NCBI RefSeq assembly: GCF_033568475.1
Contig: NC_133122.1
Span: 159,395,361-159,459,360, forward strand
DNA length: 64,000 nt
Reading direction: 5' to 3'
Source: Henckelia pumila
Lineage: Eukaryota; Streptophyta; Magnoliopsida; Lamiales; Gesneriaceae
Each line of letters starts with the position of its first letter. Position 1 is the stretch's first letter. Under the pieces are notes generated by a model, which made no database searches, was not told the DNA's origin, and worked only from the letters and a program-made list of their open reading frames with translations. The position numbers were made by a program, and so were the translations under genes. This document shows, one piece after another, positions 21,483 to 32,150 of this stretch.

Positions 21483-21627
21483 GGGTGATTCAACCCTCTA
21501 GAGGGGGTATTACCCCCTCTGTAAAATTGATGGCCAATCGGGCCACACACAATTTCCATGTGGGATCCACATGAAAATTGTGGGGCCCACATGGAAATTG
21601 GCCAATCATGGCTATCAATTACAGAAA
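21483..21627. mobile_element. MITE-2, same family, truncated
   Basis: Begins GGGTGATTCAACCCTCTAG, like MITE-1, and keeps the central GGGCCCACATGGAAATTGGC block. It stops at CAATTACAGAAAAG without its right inverted repeat. It interrupts the place where GSTU-3 has its TATA box. Confidence 0.75.
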
Positions 21628-21646
21628 AGAAATTTTTTATTTTTTT

Positions 21647-21905
21647 TAAAAAATAATACTTTTATTGTTTCAAATGTGTTTGGATAGATCTGCAGTGCTT
21701 TTAAAATGATTTATTTAAGCAAAAATAAGTGCATTTTTAAAAACCCATATTTATATCTTTTCAATTGCTTTTTTTATAACTTAACTAAAAAAAAGTTCTT
21801 TCAATATATTTATCCAAACACAAAACTATTATAGTTTTTACTTTAAAAAAGTACTATTAAAAATCAACTTTAAAAAAAACACTTTTTAAAGCAATATGCT
21901 TCTAT
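21647..21905. mobile_element. AT-rich MITE, copy A
   Basis: Contains GTTTGGATAGATCTGCAGTG near 21678. Its inverted counterpart is at 57285-57550 (CTGCAGATCTATCCAAAC near 57485). Both are about 260 bases with palindromic T-rich and A-rich arms (AAAAGCACT / AGTGCTTTT). Confidence 0.6.
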
Positions 21906-21924
21906 TATCAAAAAATATATATGA

Positions 21925-21975
21925 TTCATATTGAAGTCAACTTCTTTGAATTCAGCCCCATTTCGACTCTCTGGT
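21925..21975 (-). pseudogene. GST exon-1 relic upstream of GSTU-2
   Basis: Plus strand TTCAGCCCCATTTCGACTCT reads on the minus strand as RVEMGLK, the helix-1 region of tau GSTs ([10 protein letters not shown] in GSTU-1). The same relic with the same flank is upstream of GSTU-3 (55980-56030), so it pre-dates the duplication. Confidence 0.6.
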
Positions 21976-22052
21976 TAAATCGACTTACATAAACAATTTT
22001 TGTGACAAGTTTAGCCTACAATTTTCGTCTCATCAAGACATTATTGTTTATG

Positions 22053-22223
22053 GCTAAGGCCCCGTTTGGTTTCAAAAGTCAGGGCAAAAAAACACTTTTT
22101 TTAGTGCTTTTTCAGTTAACAAGGTGTTTGGTAAAATTAGAGTTTTTTTAAAAGCAAAAAATTGTAGCTTTTAAAAGCACTTATTTTAAAAAATTTGTAC
22201 AAAATCCAAACGGGCTCTAAGGC
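22053..22223. mobile_element. hAT-like MITE (155 bp)
   Basis: Element 22061-22215 has ends CCCGTTTGG and CCAAACGGG(C). It is flanked by GCTAAGGC and TCTAAGGC, an 8-bp duplication with one mismatch. The interior has inverted AAAAGCAC / GTGCTTTT stretches. Confidence 0.7.
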
Positions 22224-22312
22224 TTCTAGCCTAAGCAGCACCATGCTCTCATAAATGAGAGTGGTCTTGGGTTCAAGACTTGATAACCCCATCCCCAATA
22301 TAAAAAAAAATT
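22216..22312 (+). repeat. Possible SINE fragment
   Basis: GGTTCAAGACT near 22270 resembles a pol III B box. It is preceded by a CTCATAAATGAGAG hairpin and followed by an A-rich tract near 22303. An A box is not clear. It could equally be an old tRNA-derived relic. Confidence 0.3.
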
Positions 22313-22800
22313 GGACATTATTGATAGATATGTAGATATAATGTTGAGTTTATGTTAGCATAATGATATTATCTTAATGTTAAATCAAAGAGTCCAATTT
22401 TATTTAATTTTGGAGTATGAAGTCCAAAAAAAACCAAAATAAGTTATTTTAGAACTTGAATGAAACAATGTACGAGATAAATACTTAAATTATATTCCTA
22501 CCCATCGGCCATCGCACCTAACACCTACCATAGGATAAAATTAGATGATTTATAAAACTCAAAACAGATAATGTTATATGTACAATGAGGGTTATAAATT
22601 GGATTACAAATTGCATTCGAAATTATAAAATTATCCCTACACTTGATTTGGAATTTTTTTTTTAAAAAAATGCATGTAAGATAATTTTCTAATTTTAAAT
22701 GCATTTTGTAACTTAATGTATAAGCATCATTGTATTGTATAGGTATCATTAAAAAGATGTTCAATGTACCATAGCAAAAGCTTCTTCCCAAATCTACGTC
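22313..22800. other. AT-rich, no gene seen
   Basis: Stops in all frames and no recognisable motif. Confidence 0.5.
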
Positions 22801-22820
22801 ATCAATCATAATATAATAAT

Positions 22821-23298
22821 CGGTCAATTGAGAATTAAACTATTTCAGAGAGAGATTGGATGGTGACGTATGCCATGAGCTCAGCGCCATTTGACAAATA
22901 TTTGTTTCCATTTAACCTCAGTATGGTTAAAGACTTTAATGTTATTTTACAAGATATGGTTAACCAGAAATTCATAATTTACTGGGTTAAAAAGTTTGTC
23001 ATATGCCGATATGCGAATATAGAAAAGAGAATAAAAAATGACAATGATACAAAAATTAGTTCAATGAGATAATGAAAAAATAAGTCAAATATTTTTTACA
23101 ATAAACTCTGGGAAAGTTTCACTTCAAACATTCTGATTTTTTTTTAAAAAAAGGCCCATAATCATTTAATTGTGTTACTAATATTTATTAGTTAAAAAAT
23201 TTCATCAAGTTTACTTTCAATTACCTACAGGAACCTCCAATTTGAATTTTAAAGAGGTCAGCTAGATATTGGTATTTAAATTTCACTAGGAAAGTTTG
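22821..23298. repeat. Segmental duplicate of 56083-56480
   Basis: The phrases AATCGGTCAATTGA, AATGACNATGATACAAAAATT, TTTTCATCAAGTTTACTTT and TATTTAAATTTCACTAGGAA occur in the same order as at 56083-56480. Small indels and about 15-20% divergence by eye. With GSTU-2 and its upstream relic this forms a duplicated block. The copia element begins where the match ends. Confidence 0.75.
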
Positions 23299-23553
23299 AA
23301 AAATAGTATAAATATGTCATCCATTACATAATCAAAAATTAAAATATCATCACATCACCATCACAATAATTTTCAATCAAATTTTAATATATAATTTACA
23401 ATACTCCCCTTGTGATGATGATCGTGATATTACGTGTTTATATACTGCCTCGTTAAAAACCTTACTAGAAAAAACCCAGTGAGATAAAAATCATAGCAAG
23501 AAAAAAAGAGTGCAGCCACGTAAACTCCCTCTCATGTTAATACGATCGATTCT

Positions 23554-24895
23554 TCACATACGCTGTAGATTTCGCATCCCAATATTATATATATGCTTTC
23601 TGAATATTGCCGTAGGAAGCGCCTTAGTGAAGAGATCTGATGAGTTCTCACTTGATTGAATGTAACAGATATCAATATCTTTATTCTTCTCAAGCTCTTG
23701 AGTGTAGGCAAAGAACTTTGGGGGGATATGTTTGGTTCTGTCACTTTTGATGTATCCTTCTTTCATTTGAGGAATACATGCAGCATTATCTTCATACAGC
23801 GTCACATGATTTTTGTTTACTGATAATCCACAAGAAGTTTGGATATGTTGTGTCATTGATTTTAGTCAAACATATTCACACGACTTGCTTCATGTAGCGC
23901 AATAATCTCGGCGTGATTTGATGAAGTTGTTACTAGTGTTTGTTTCTGTGAACGCCAAGAAATTGATGTGCCTCCACGAGTAAATACATATCCGGTTTGG
24001 GAACGTGCCTTATGTGGATCAGATAAATATCCAACATCAGCATAATCAATGATACTTTGATTGGTATCTTTTGAATACAAAAGTCTCAAATCTGTCGTTT
24101 CTCGTAGATAACGGAATATATGTTTAATTCCATTCCAGTGCCTCTTTGTTGGATATGAACTGAATCTTGCTAATAAATTTATAGCAAAAGATATATCAGG
24201 TCTAGTGCAATTTGCAAGATACATAAGGGCACCAATGTCACTTAGATATGGTACTTCTGGACCAAGAATAACTTCATCATCTTCACATGGATGAAATAGA
24301 TCTTTTTCTATGTTTAATGATCTTACAACCATTGGAGTACTTAATGGATTTGATTTATCCATATTAAAATGTTTAAGGATCTTTTCTGTATAATTTGTCT
24401 GGTGAACAAAAATTTCACATTTTTTTTGTTCAATTTGCAAACCCAAGCAATACTTGGTTTTCCCAAGATCCTTCATTTCGAATTCTTCTTTCAAGTACAT
24501 CATAACTTCTTGAATTTCTTTATTCGTTCCAATGATATTTAAATCATCAACATATACAACAATATTACACATTCGGATGTTGTTTTCTTGATGAAAACAC
24601 AAGGGCATATTGGATCATTTACATATCCCTTTTTCATCAAGTGCTCACTTAGCCGATTATACCACATTCGACCGGATTGCTTCAACCCATATAATGATTT
24701 TTGCAATTTTACAGAATAAAATTTTCTGGGTTTTGAACTTTGTGTTTCAGACATCTTAAATCCTTCAGGGATTTTCATGTATATATCACTATCAAGTGAT
24801 CCGTATAAGTAAGCTGTAACAACATCCATAAGACACATTTTCAAATTTTCAGACACGGCCAAACTAATCAAATATCGAAACGTAATTGCATCCAT
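23554..24895 (-). pseudogene. copia-1 reverse transcriptase and RNase H
   Basis: Frames 24895-24539, 24608-23862 and 23856-23554 together give AYLYGSLDSDIYMKIPEGF, the catalytic YVDDLNIIG, RPDISFAINLLARFS, SISWRSQKQTLVTTSSNHAE and DICYIQSSENSSDLFTKALP. These are RT palm through RNase H of copia elements. Frames shift near 24570 and 23860. The protein would copy element RNA, but this copy is dead. Confidence 0.9.
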
Positions 24896-25171
24896 AACAG
24901 GAGAATACGTTTCTTCATAATCAATTCCAGGCCTTTGAGAAAAACCTTGTGCAACAAGTCTAGCTTTATATCTTGCTATTTCATTTTTCTCATTTTGCTT
25001 TCGAATAAAAACACATCTGTATCCAACAGGTTTTACACCTTTAGGTGTGAGGACTATAGGTCCAAAAACATTACGTTTATTTAGCGAATCTAATTCAACC
25101 TGGATGACATCTTTCCATTTGGCCCAATCATGACGAGTTTTACATTCTCCAAAAGATTTTGGTTCATAATC

Positions 25172-27100
25172 CTAATTTTTATTTATGATGTCACATGCTA
25201 CATTATAAGAAAATATCTCATCAATATCTTCTATATCTTTTCGTTTCCATATTTTTTCAGTATTAATATAATTGATAGAGATTTCACGATTCTCGTTAGT
25301 TTGTGGTTCTGACAGAATATTTTCATCATCAGGTGTTTCTTCTGGAACACCATTTTCTATTTTATGATCATCGTGTTTCTCTATGCCTTTTCTTTTCCGA
25401 GGATTTTTATCCTTGGAACCGACTGGCCTTCCACGCTTCACGCGTTTTATGACATCATGAGTGTCTTCAATTTATTTCTTTGGAATTTCAATTCGAGCAG
25501 GGGCATTTACAACATGTATATATGATTTTGTTACCCCTTTTGTGTCTGCAAATGCATCTGGAATTTGATTTGCAATTCTTTGCAAGTGCACAATTTGTTT
25601 TACATCTTTCTCACATTGTTTGGTCCTTGGATCCAAATGTAACAATGATGGTACATACCATGTGATTTCCTTTTCGATGTGTTTCTTTTCTCCCCCTAAC
25701 ATTGGGAAGATTTCTTCATTAAAATGACAATCAGCAAAGCGTGCTGTAAACACATCGCCTGTCTGAGGCTCAAGATATCGAATGATTGATGGGCTATCAT
25801 AACCGATATAAATACCTATTTTTCTTTGAGGACCCATTTTTTATCGTTGAGGTGGTGCAATAGGCACATACACCATACATACAAAAATTCTCAGATGAGA
25901 AATATTTGGTTATTTACCAAATGCAAGTTGCAATGGGGAGAATTTATGATATGCACTTGGTCTGATGCGAATTAATGCCGCAGCATGTAAAATTGCATGT
26001 CCCCATATAGAAATAGGGAGTTTTGTTCTCATAATCATTGGTCTAGCAATTAGTTGTAGACGTTTAATCAATGATTCAGCTAATCCATTCTGTGTATGAA
26101 CATGAGCAACATGATGTTCAACAGTAATTCCCATTGACATACAATATTCATTGAAAGTTTGGGAAGTAAATTCTCCAGCATTATCAAGTCTTATTTTCTT
26201 GATTGTATAATCGGAAAATTAATTCCGCAATTTTATTATTTGAGCCATTAATCTTGCAAATGCCACATTCCGAGTTGACAATAAGCATACATGTGACCAT
26301 CTGCTGGAGGCATCGATCAATACCATAAAATATCGAAATGGTCCACATGGTGGATGAATTGACCCACAAATATCACCCTGAATACGTTCAAGAAATATGA
26401 GTGATTCTGTTTGGATTTTAGCTGGTGATGGTCTTATAATAAGTTTTCCAAGAGAACATGCTTTGCATTAAAACTTATTATTCTGAAAGATCTTCTGGTC
26501 TTTCAATGGATGACCATGTGTATTTTCAATAATTCTTCGCATCATTATTGAACCAGGATGTCCCAATCGATCATGCCAATTGGTTAATATTGAAGATTTA
26601 TTAACCACCATATTTGATTCGATTGGCCTTATATGTGTATAATGCAATCCAGTAGGGAGCATTGATAATTTTTCAACCACATATTTCTTTCCTGATTTAT
26701 ATGTGGTAAGACACATATATTTCTGATTTCCATCAGTTATCGTCTCAGTATCATATCCATGAGAATATATGTCATTAAAACTCAACAAATTTCTTTTCGA
26801 TTGTGGTGAATATAAAGCATCATTTATCCAAAATTTTGTACCATTTGGTAACAAAATTTGTGCTTTACCACAACCTTCAATCAAGTCTACAGTACCTGAT
26901 ATGGTATTCACCATTGTTTTTGTTGGTTTTATTTCCAAGAAATATTTTTCATCTCGCAGAATAGTGTGCGTTGTACCACTATCCGGTATGCAAATTTTCA
27001 TGATATTATTTCCATGTTTGCTCATAGCATTTTCCATATCAAACTTCACAAAAATGCAATAAAGAAAAATTAAGTACAATACAAATGCAAAATATAACAT
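25172..27100 (-). pseudogene. copia-1 protease and integrase
   Basis: 27100-26468: protease motif DSGTTHTILRD and the GAG-pre-integrase segment WHDRLGHPGSIMMRRI. 26140-25910: integrase core end (VEHHVAHVHTQNGLAESLIK, with the catalytic Glu context). 25837-25172: integrase C-terminal region with GYDSPSIIRYLEP and a basic stretch MKRGRPVGSKDKNPRKRKG. The core is broken by stops around 26170-26460. Confidence 0.85.
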
Positions 27101-27219
27101 GCTTTATAATACAAGAATGCATGAAAAATACAAATTTGTTAATCTAGTCCCACCAATCTTTTAATCAATGTCTTCGAAATCATTCAAAAAATCTGCAGCA
27201 TTGAAACTAGTTGAACCAA

Positions 27220-28170
27220 TTAAATGGTCACTTTTTTCAATAAAATTGGTCTCTTTTTCTTTCCCCTTTGTCGATTCTTTATAGAGCTTACATAGGTGCT
27301 CAGGGGTTCAAAAAATATGTGACCAATGTCCTGGAGTGCCACATCTACTCTCAGATCTTTTTGAGTGATTTTCATGCTGCCTTTTTGGTGGGTGGTTCGT
27401 GACGTTCTTTTGAGATGAGTTATTGAAATAACTATCTCGATTATTTTCATATCCACGGCCACGACCACGACCGTGATAATTTTTACGTCCACGTCCACGC
27501 CCACTTCCTCGACCTCGTCCACGACCAAAATATTGTCTATGCCTTTGATTTTGGTTTTCATTTTTAATTATGACATTTGCTTCTGGAAATGTCGTTGAAC
27601 CAGTGGGTCGGGATTGATGCTTTCTTACTAACAATTCGTTGTTTTTTTCCGCCACAAGAAGACATGCGATGAGTTCAGAATATCTCGAAAATCCACGCAC
27701 TCTATACTGTTGTTGTAGAGTTATATTTGATTCATGGAATGTGGAAAATGTTTTTTCAAGCATTTCCATCTCAGTAACAACATGCCCACAAAATTTCAAT
27801 TGCGAGACTATTCGATACATCGCAGAATTGTATTCACTGAATTTTTTAAACACTTGGAATCTCAACGTATTCCATTCATCACGGGCGGTCTAGAGTATAA
27901 CTTTCCTTATATGCTCAAATCTTTCTTTGAGCCCTTTCCATAAAATCATTGGGTCTTTTTATGTGAGATACTCACATTTCAATCCTTCATCAAGATGTCT
28001 ACGTAAGAAAATCATAGACTTGCCTTTTCTTGTGAGGATGATATATTATTTTCTTTGATGGTATCACTTAGACCCAATGACTCAAGATGCATCTCTACAT
28101 CGAGAGTCCATGGCATATAATTCTTTCTAGTGATATCGAGCACAACGAATTTAATCTTTGCCAAATTTGA
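27220..28170 (-). pseudogene. copia-1 gag
   Basis: Begins MSNLAKIKFVVLDITRKNYM at 28170. Further on EYNSAMYRIVSQLKFCG and EMLEKTFSTFHESNITLQQQ (UBN2-type capsid), then an RG-rich RGRGRGSGRGRGR stretch and a degenerate CCHC knuckle (CGTPGHWSH). A frameshift near 27900-28010 separates the parts. Confidence 0.85.
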
Positions 28171-28454
28171 CATGGTGGTACTAGAAAAATAACAATGCAT
28201 TTTATTAGTTAATTTCTATTAGTATGACAATACAAAATAATGGAATAAAGAAGATTACAAGTGCGTGTACAAATAGAGAAAAATTATGTGGTGGAAAATC
28301 GCTGGTGAGTACAAGATTTGTGAGCATGATGATCATAGTCTTTATGAAAAATAGCCTTATAAATGCCATCATCTTCACCTTCGAAAAATCGAGGAGAAAT
28401 TATTTTGAGAGAAAGAGTGAATTTGGTGTGATTGAAAATGAGTTTGAGTGAACA

Positions 28455-28462
28455 TATTTATA
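28455..28462 (-). promoter_or_regulatory. Proximal TATA box of copia-1
   Basis: Minus-strand CCCTATAAATATG about 290 bases before the gag ATG. A second box of the same type is at 29318-29326, so two promoters are possible. Confidence 0.5.
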
Positions 28463-28589
28463 GGGCAAAAACTAGCCGTTTGTTACCGTTGGGGGTAAGA
28501 AAAAATCGAGTATGTGTTGAATAAAAATTCGTGATAATCATGTGATGCATATAATGATAATCATAATTAAATATACGTAATAAAATATA

Positions 28590-28930
28590 TATCATATCAC
28601 GTTATTATAAGGTCAGTGTCCTAGACAACCTCTTATATAATAACATGAAATTATATATTGATATAGTTAGTATATATACATAATAAATATATATCATATC
28701 ACGTTATTATAAGGTCAGTGTCATAGACAGCCTCTTATATAATAACATAAAATTATACAAATATAATTAGATAATAAAATTATATAAGCAGTAATGTATA
28801 ATCATATCACGTTATTATAAGGTCGGTGTCATAGACAGCCTCTTATATAATAACATGAAATTATACAAATATAATTACACAATAAAATTATATAAGCAAT
28901 AATGTATAATCATATCATGTTATTATTTAA
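28590..28930. repeat. Three tandem repeats of about 105 bases in the copia-1 5' region
   Basis: Each unit contains ATCATATCACGTTATTATAA, GGTCAGTGTCATAGACAGCC and TCTTATATAATAACATGAAA (near 28594, 28697, 28803, partial near 28912). They lie upstream (in element sense) of the TATA box at 28455-28462, as enhancer-like U3 repeats do in some copia elements. Confidence 0.8.
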
Positions 28931-29491
28931 AAACCTTAGAGGCTTTTATACTTGTCGTATCCCTTACTAGGAGTGTAGGATGTCGACTTAACATCCTCCC
29001 AGGATTTATAACAAGTTTTTTTTAAAAAAAAACTTATTTTTTTTATAATGTCTGATAATAACATGATATTATATATTAAATATATACACAACAAATAAAT
29101 AAACAGTAAAATAAATATACTTACTTGTTAAATATTTTTGTCTTTTCTTTGTGTTTTGGAGCGTCGAAAATTATAGAGAACTTTCGAGCGATTGTGTTGT
29201 GTCGTGAAAAGTAAAATTTATGGTAAAAACTAAAAACTCTAAAACTCAAAATATATCAAACCAAACACTTATAAAATCTTCTCTCTCTTATATTTTTTCT
29301 TCACAAATGTTGAGGTATATTTATAGATCCTCAATTGAGAAATGTCCAAAAATAAATATGTCATCCATTACATAATCAAAAATTAAAATATCATCACATC
29401 ACCATCACAATAATTTTCAATCAAATTTTAATATATAATTTACAATAAAGCTCACTTTTAATAAACTAAAGTTCATTCAAGTGGAATGAAG

Positions 29492-30927
29492 TCACAAAAA
29501 TGCAGGGTTAGAGTAAATTAATTTGATCCAGTTTCCTAGTTCTTTCAATCGTTCGATAACAGCCATGATCGCGGCAGCAACGGCGTTGAGAGGCACAAAA
29601 AAGAAGCCGACAGGCACAAATTTGGCAGCAAAACCGACTGGCCAAGAAACCAATGCCATTGCAATGCATATTCCCCATTGTGTCGCCTCCAATCTGCCAA
29701 GGTTCATGATTCTTGCGAGGATTTCAACCCACACAAAAGGCGCAAACATGAGTGCAGATATAAGCCAAATGAATCGCGGTCGTATACCTGAAAAAATGTT
29801 CTTCTCCTCGATCTTCCTTGCGCTGATCATGTTAAGAACTTGGAGCAATATCGGTGCCACAAATGTTGCTGTTTCCGCTTCTCTATCGGTGTAGCCAAAA
29901 ATGGTCCCTTTGTACTGTAACATGCTGGCGACTGTTATTTGATACGCGGATTGAGTCATAATGTTCCTCCACATGTACCCTGTTATAAACCATATCCTTT
30001 CTTCATTTGGTGGTTCTTGCAGCAGAGTAATAGAATGTTGTGGCCGCCGCCTTCCAAAAGTCAGCGTACCGATTAAACCCATCACTGCATTCACCCATAT
30101 CAGTTGAACCAATTCGCATGCTAGAGCCCTATTCACTCCTTGTGTTTTTAGCGGCCCCATTGAGACAACGAAAGCATTCGTTATGCTGGTGATCATTACA
30201 GTGAGCTGGAATTGAGTAAATGCTTGGGTGTTGAGTAACATACATTTAGTCCACATCAAGATCAAAGATAAGGTGGTGATATTTCCATCCAAGATCACGA
30301 TATCTGAAGTACTTGTTTTGTTTCCTTTCGTTGATATCTTCTCTTCTGAATGCGTTGTAACGTCTTCCTCCACCGGTACAGATTCAGTAGCATGGGGGAT
30401 ATGTTCTAAAGTGATGCTGCCATCTGATCCAGAAACAGAAACCACTTCTTTTGAACATACCTTGTCTTCTTTACTCTCATTCCTTTCTTCTCCAGATTTG
30501 TTTCTCTCTTGTTCTTCAGACAGTGCTCCTTTTTCCGATATTACATCATCCGAGATTTGATTCATCTCTGTTTCCTCAAACTTGGCTCCATTGTCAAGAT
30601 CCTCGTTTCGGCTGTTTGGTTCAAAACCATGAATCCAATCCTGATTAAGCTCCATCAAAACCACAAATCCTAACAGATGGTAGCCATCCTCTTCCGCCCC
30701 CGAGTGGGAATCGTCTGTCAAGTACTCTTGTTCAGGAACAACCTGCCTATATGCAAGAGAAATGAATTGAGTCCTGCCATCAGAGTTCATGCTTTGAAGT
30801 CTCTGCTTGAGTAAACCTCTCGCGTGCTCGTCCAGAGAACGTAGGATTCCCAGATGGTCGTAATAGCCCGAACACAATGAGAGTGTCGTTTCAGCTTGTC
30901 TCTGTGCTCAAGAAAAGAATCACCCCT
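29492..30927 (-). pseudogene. ACA-type Ca2+-ATPase-like pseudogene, 3' half
   Basis: Open frame 30877-29492 (461 codons). Upstream the frame is broken: the HWKGAAE motif region is 4 bases short. CSGYYDHLGILRSLDE and LGFVVLMELNQ match the nucleotide-binding domain end. The P-domain hinge (TGDGTNDAP in active pumps) is absent. In its place is about 130 residues rich in Glu and Ser (EEQERNKSGEERNESKEDK). The frame then resumes with SDIVILDGNITTLSLIL and the transmembrane half (QFQLTVMITS, MWRNIMTQSAYQITVAS, LNMISARKIEEKNIFSGI, QWGICIAMALVSWPVGF). The 5' half lies at 51712-53103, separated by the nested insertion. Confidence 0.85.
30923..30927. repeat. Target-site duplication of the SIRE-type element, left
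   Basis: CCCCT, identical to 51712-51716, directly outside the two LTRs. Confidence 0.9.
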
Positions 30928-32136
30928 TGTAAGGGATATCATGGTTCATAAAAATTATCAGAATCAGATGTTGTCACTAGGTGTTGACAACATCCTACTC
31001 AACATGCAGCGGAAATATTAAAACGTGAATAGTAACAGCAAACTAACAGTAAACCAACAATACAAATAATCAAGAGTAAATATGCACAAGTACTAAAGTA
31101 ATAAAAGGTTGCACATAAAACAGATTCGGATGTTGTCACTAGGTGCTGACAACATCTTCAATAACACCTTGATTAACATGCATCAGAATTTTTGAAAGCA
31201 ATGAATAAAATAGATAAGCAACCAAACAAATCAGACTCAAATATTTAAGCAAAAGTATAAAATACTCTTGCAGCGCCTCAGGGCAAAACTTTCAGTAGAA
31301 AATAATCAAAGAGTTTTACAAACCCTAAAACTAGTGAATTATTGTAAATATCAATTTTCTCAAAGCATGTGAGAAAATAAAGAATAAATAAAAATAACTC
31401 CCTTAAAAGTCTACTGAAAGTAGAACAATAAAACCGAATAAGGAGTTGGTTCTGATTGCCGAAATATGAGAACAACAAAAGGTCTTTCGACCAACACTTT
31501 TGCAAGTGTAAACTCCAAGTGTTCTGGAAAAACTTCACGGCAATACAGAAACGCAACAACCACTGTTGTGCTATCTTCGATCTTCTTCTTCAATTCAGAG
31601 CTCTTGATTTCTCGTGAATGTATCTCTGAATTGTCTATATGAAGCTCTGTGGTGCGCTCTCTTTATCTCGCTCAAACTCTATATTTCTGCACACCACGTT
31701 CTGCATGATCTGCTCTCCTATTTATTCAACGTGAAGGACACCCAATTAAGCTTGAACAATCTTATCTCCAATAAACCTTGATATTCTTTCCTTTCAAACT
31801 CGAACCAATCTACAAAGATAAGAAAATAAAGATAAGTTAGGAGATACAGATATATTATGATAAGTGAATAATATCTCATACAAAATAATCAAGTAAATAT
31901 ATAAATATTTAAACTCTTTCAAATATAGGAAATATCATTCTATAATCCAATCAACCATATTTTAAATCTAGGAATATTATATTATCTCAATTCAAATCAA
32001 AACTATTCCTAGTTTAAAATATATCAAACATATAGATAAGAAACACAATATTAACTATCAATCCTAGAAAGGCAAAACACAATATTATAATCTTTCAAAA
32101 CATGGAAAGATATCAAGGAATAATTAATTCCTTTCA
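30928..32136 (-). repeat. 3' LTR of copia-2
   Basis: Near-identical to 50506-51711. Includes two dyad arrays (30967-31006 and 31129-31185). The cell-type TATA is not obvious. Confidence 0.93.
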
Positions 32137-32150
32137 ATCTCCCCCTTTTT
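32137..32150 (-). other. Polypurine tract of copia-2
   Basis: Minus strand AAAAAGGGGGAGAT directly before the 3' LTR; priming site for plus-strand DNA synthesis. Confidence 0.85.

Larger units (their letters stand above)
23302..29444 (-). mobile_element. Degenerate Ty1/copia element (copia-1) with truncated 3' LTR
   Basis: Reading on the minus strand the domain order is gag, protease, integrase, RT, RNase H, the copia order. The polypurine tract (minus strand CAAGGGGAGTAT) is at 23401-23412. The 3' LTR survives only as 23302-23400, identical over about 94 bases to the start of the 5' LTR at 29345-29444, and then abuts host sequence. Multiple stops and frameshifts break the polyprotein. Two TATA boxes (29318-29326 and 28455-28462) and tandem repeats lie in the 5' region. 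No tRNA-Met primer site was found. Confidence 0.85.

Noticed and set aside
30228-30560. 110-codon plus-strand ORF
   Set aside because: Antisense of the acidic insert of the ATPase-like pseudogene.
31278-31559. 93-codon ORF repeated at 50856-51137
   Set aside because: The ORF lies wholly within the copia-2 LTRs, so the duplication only reflects the two LTR copies.
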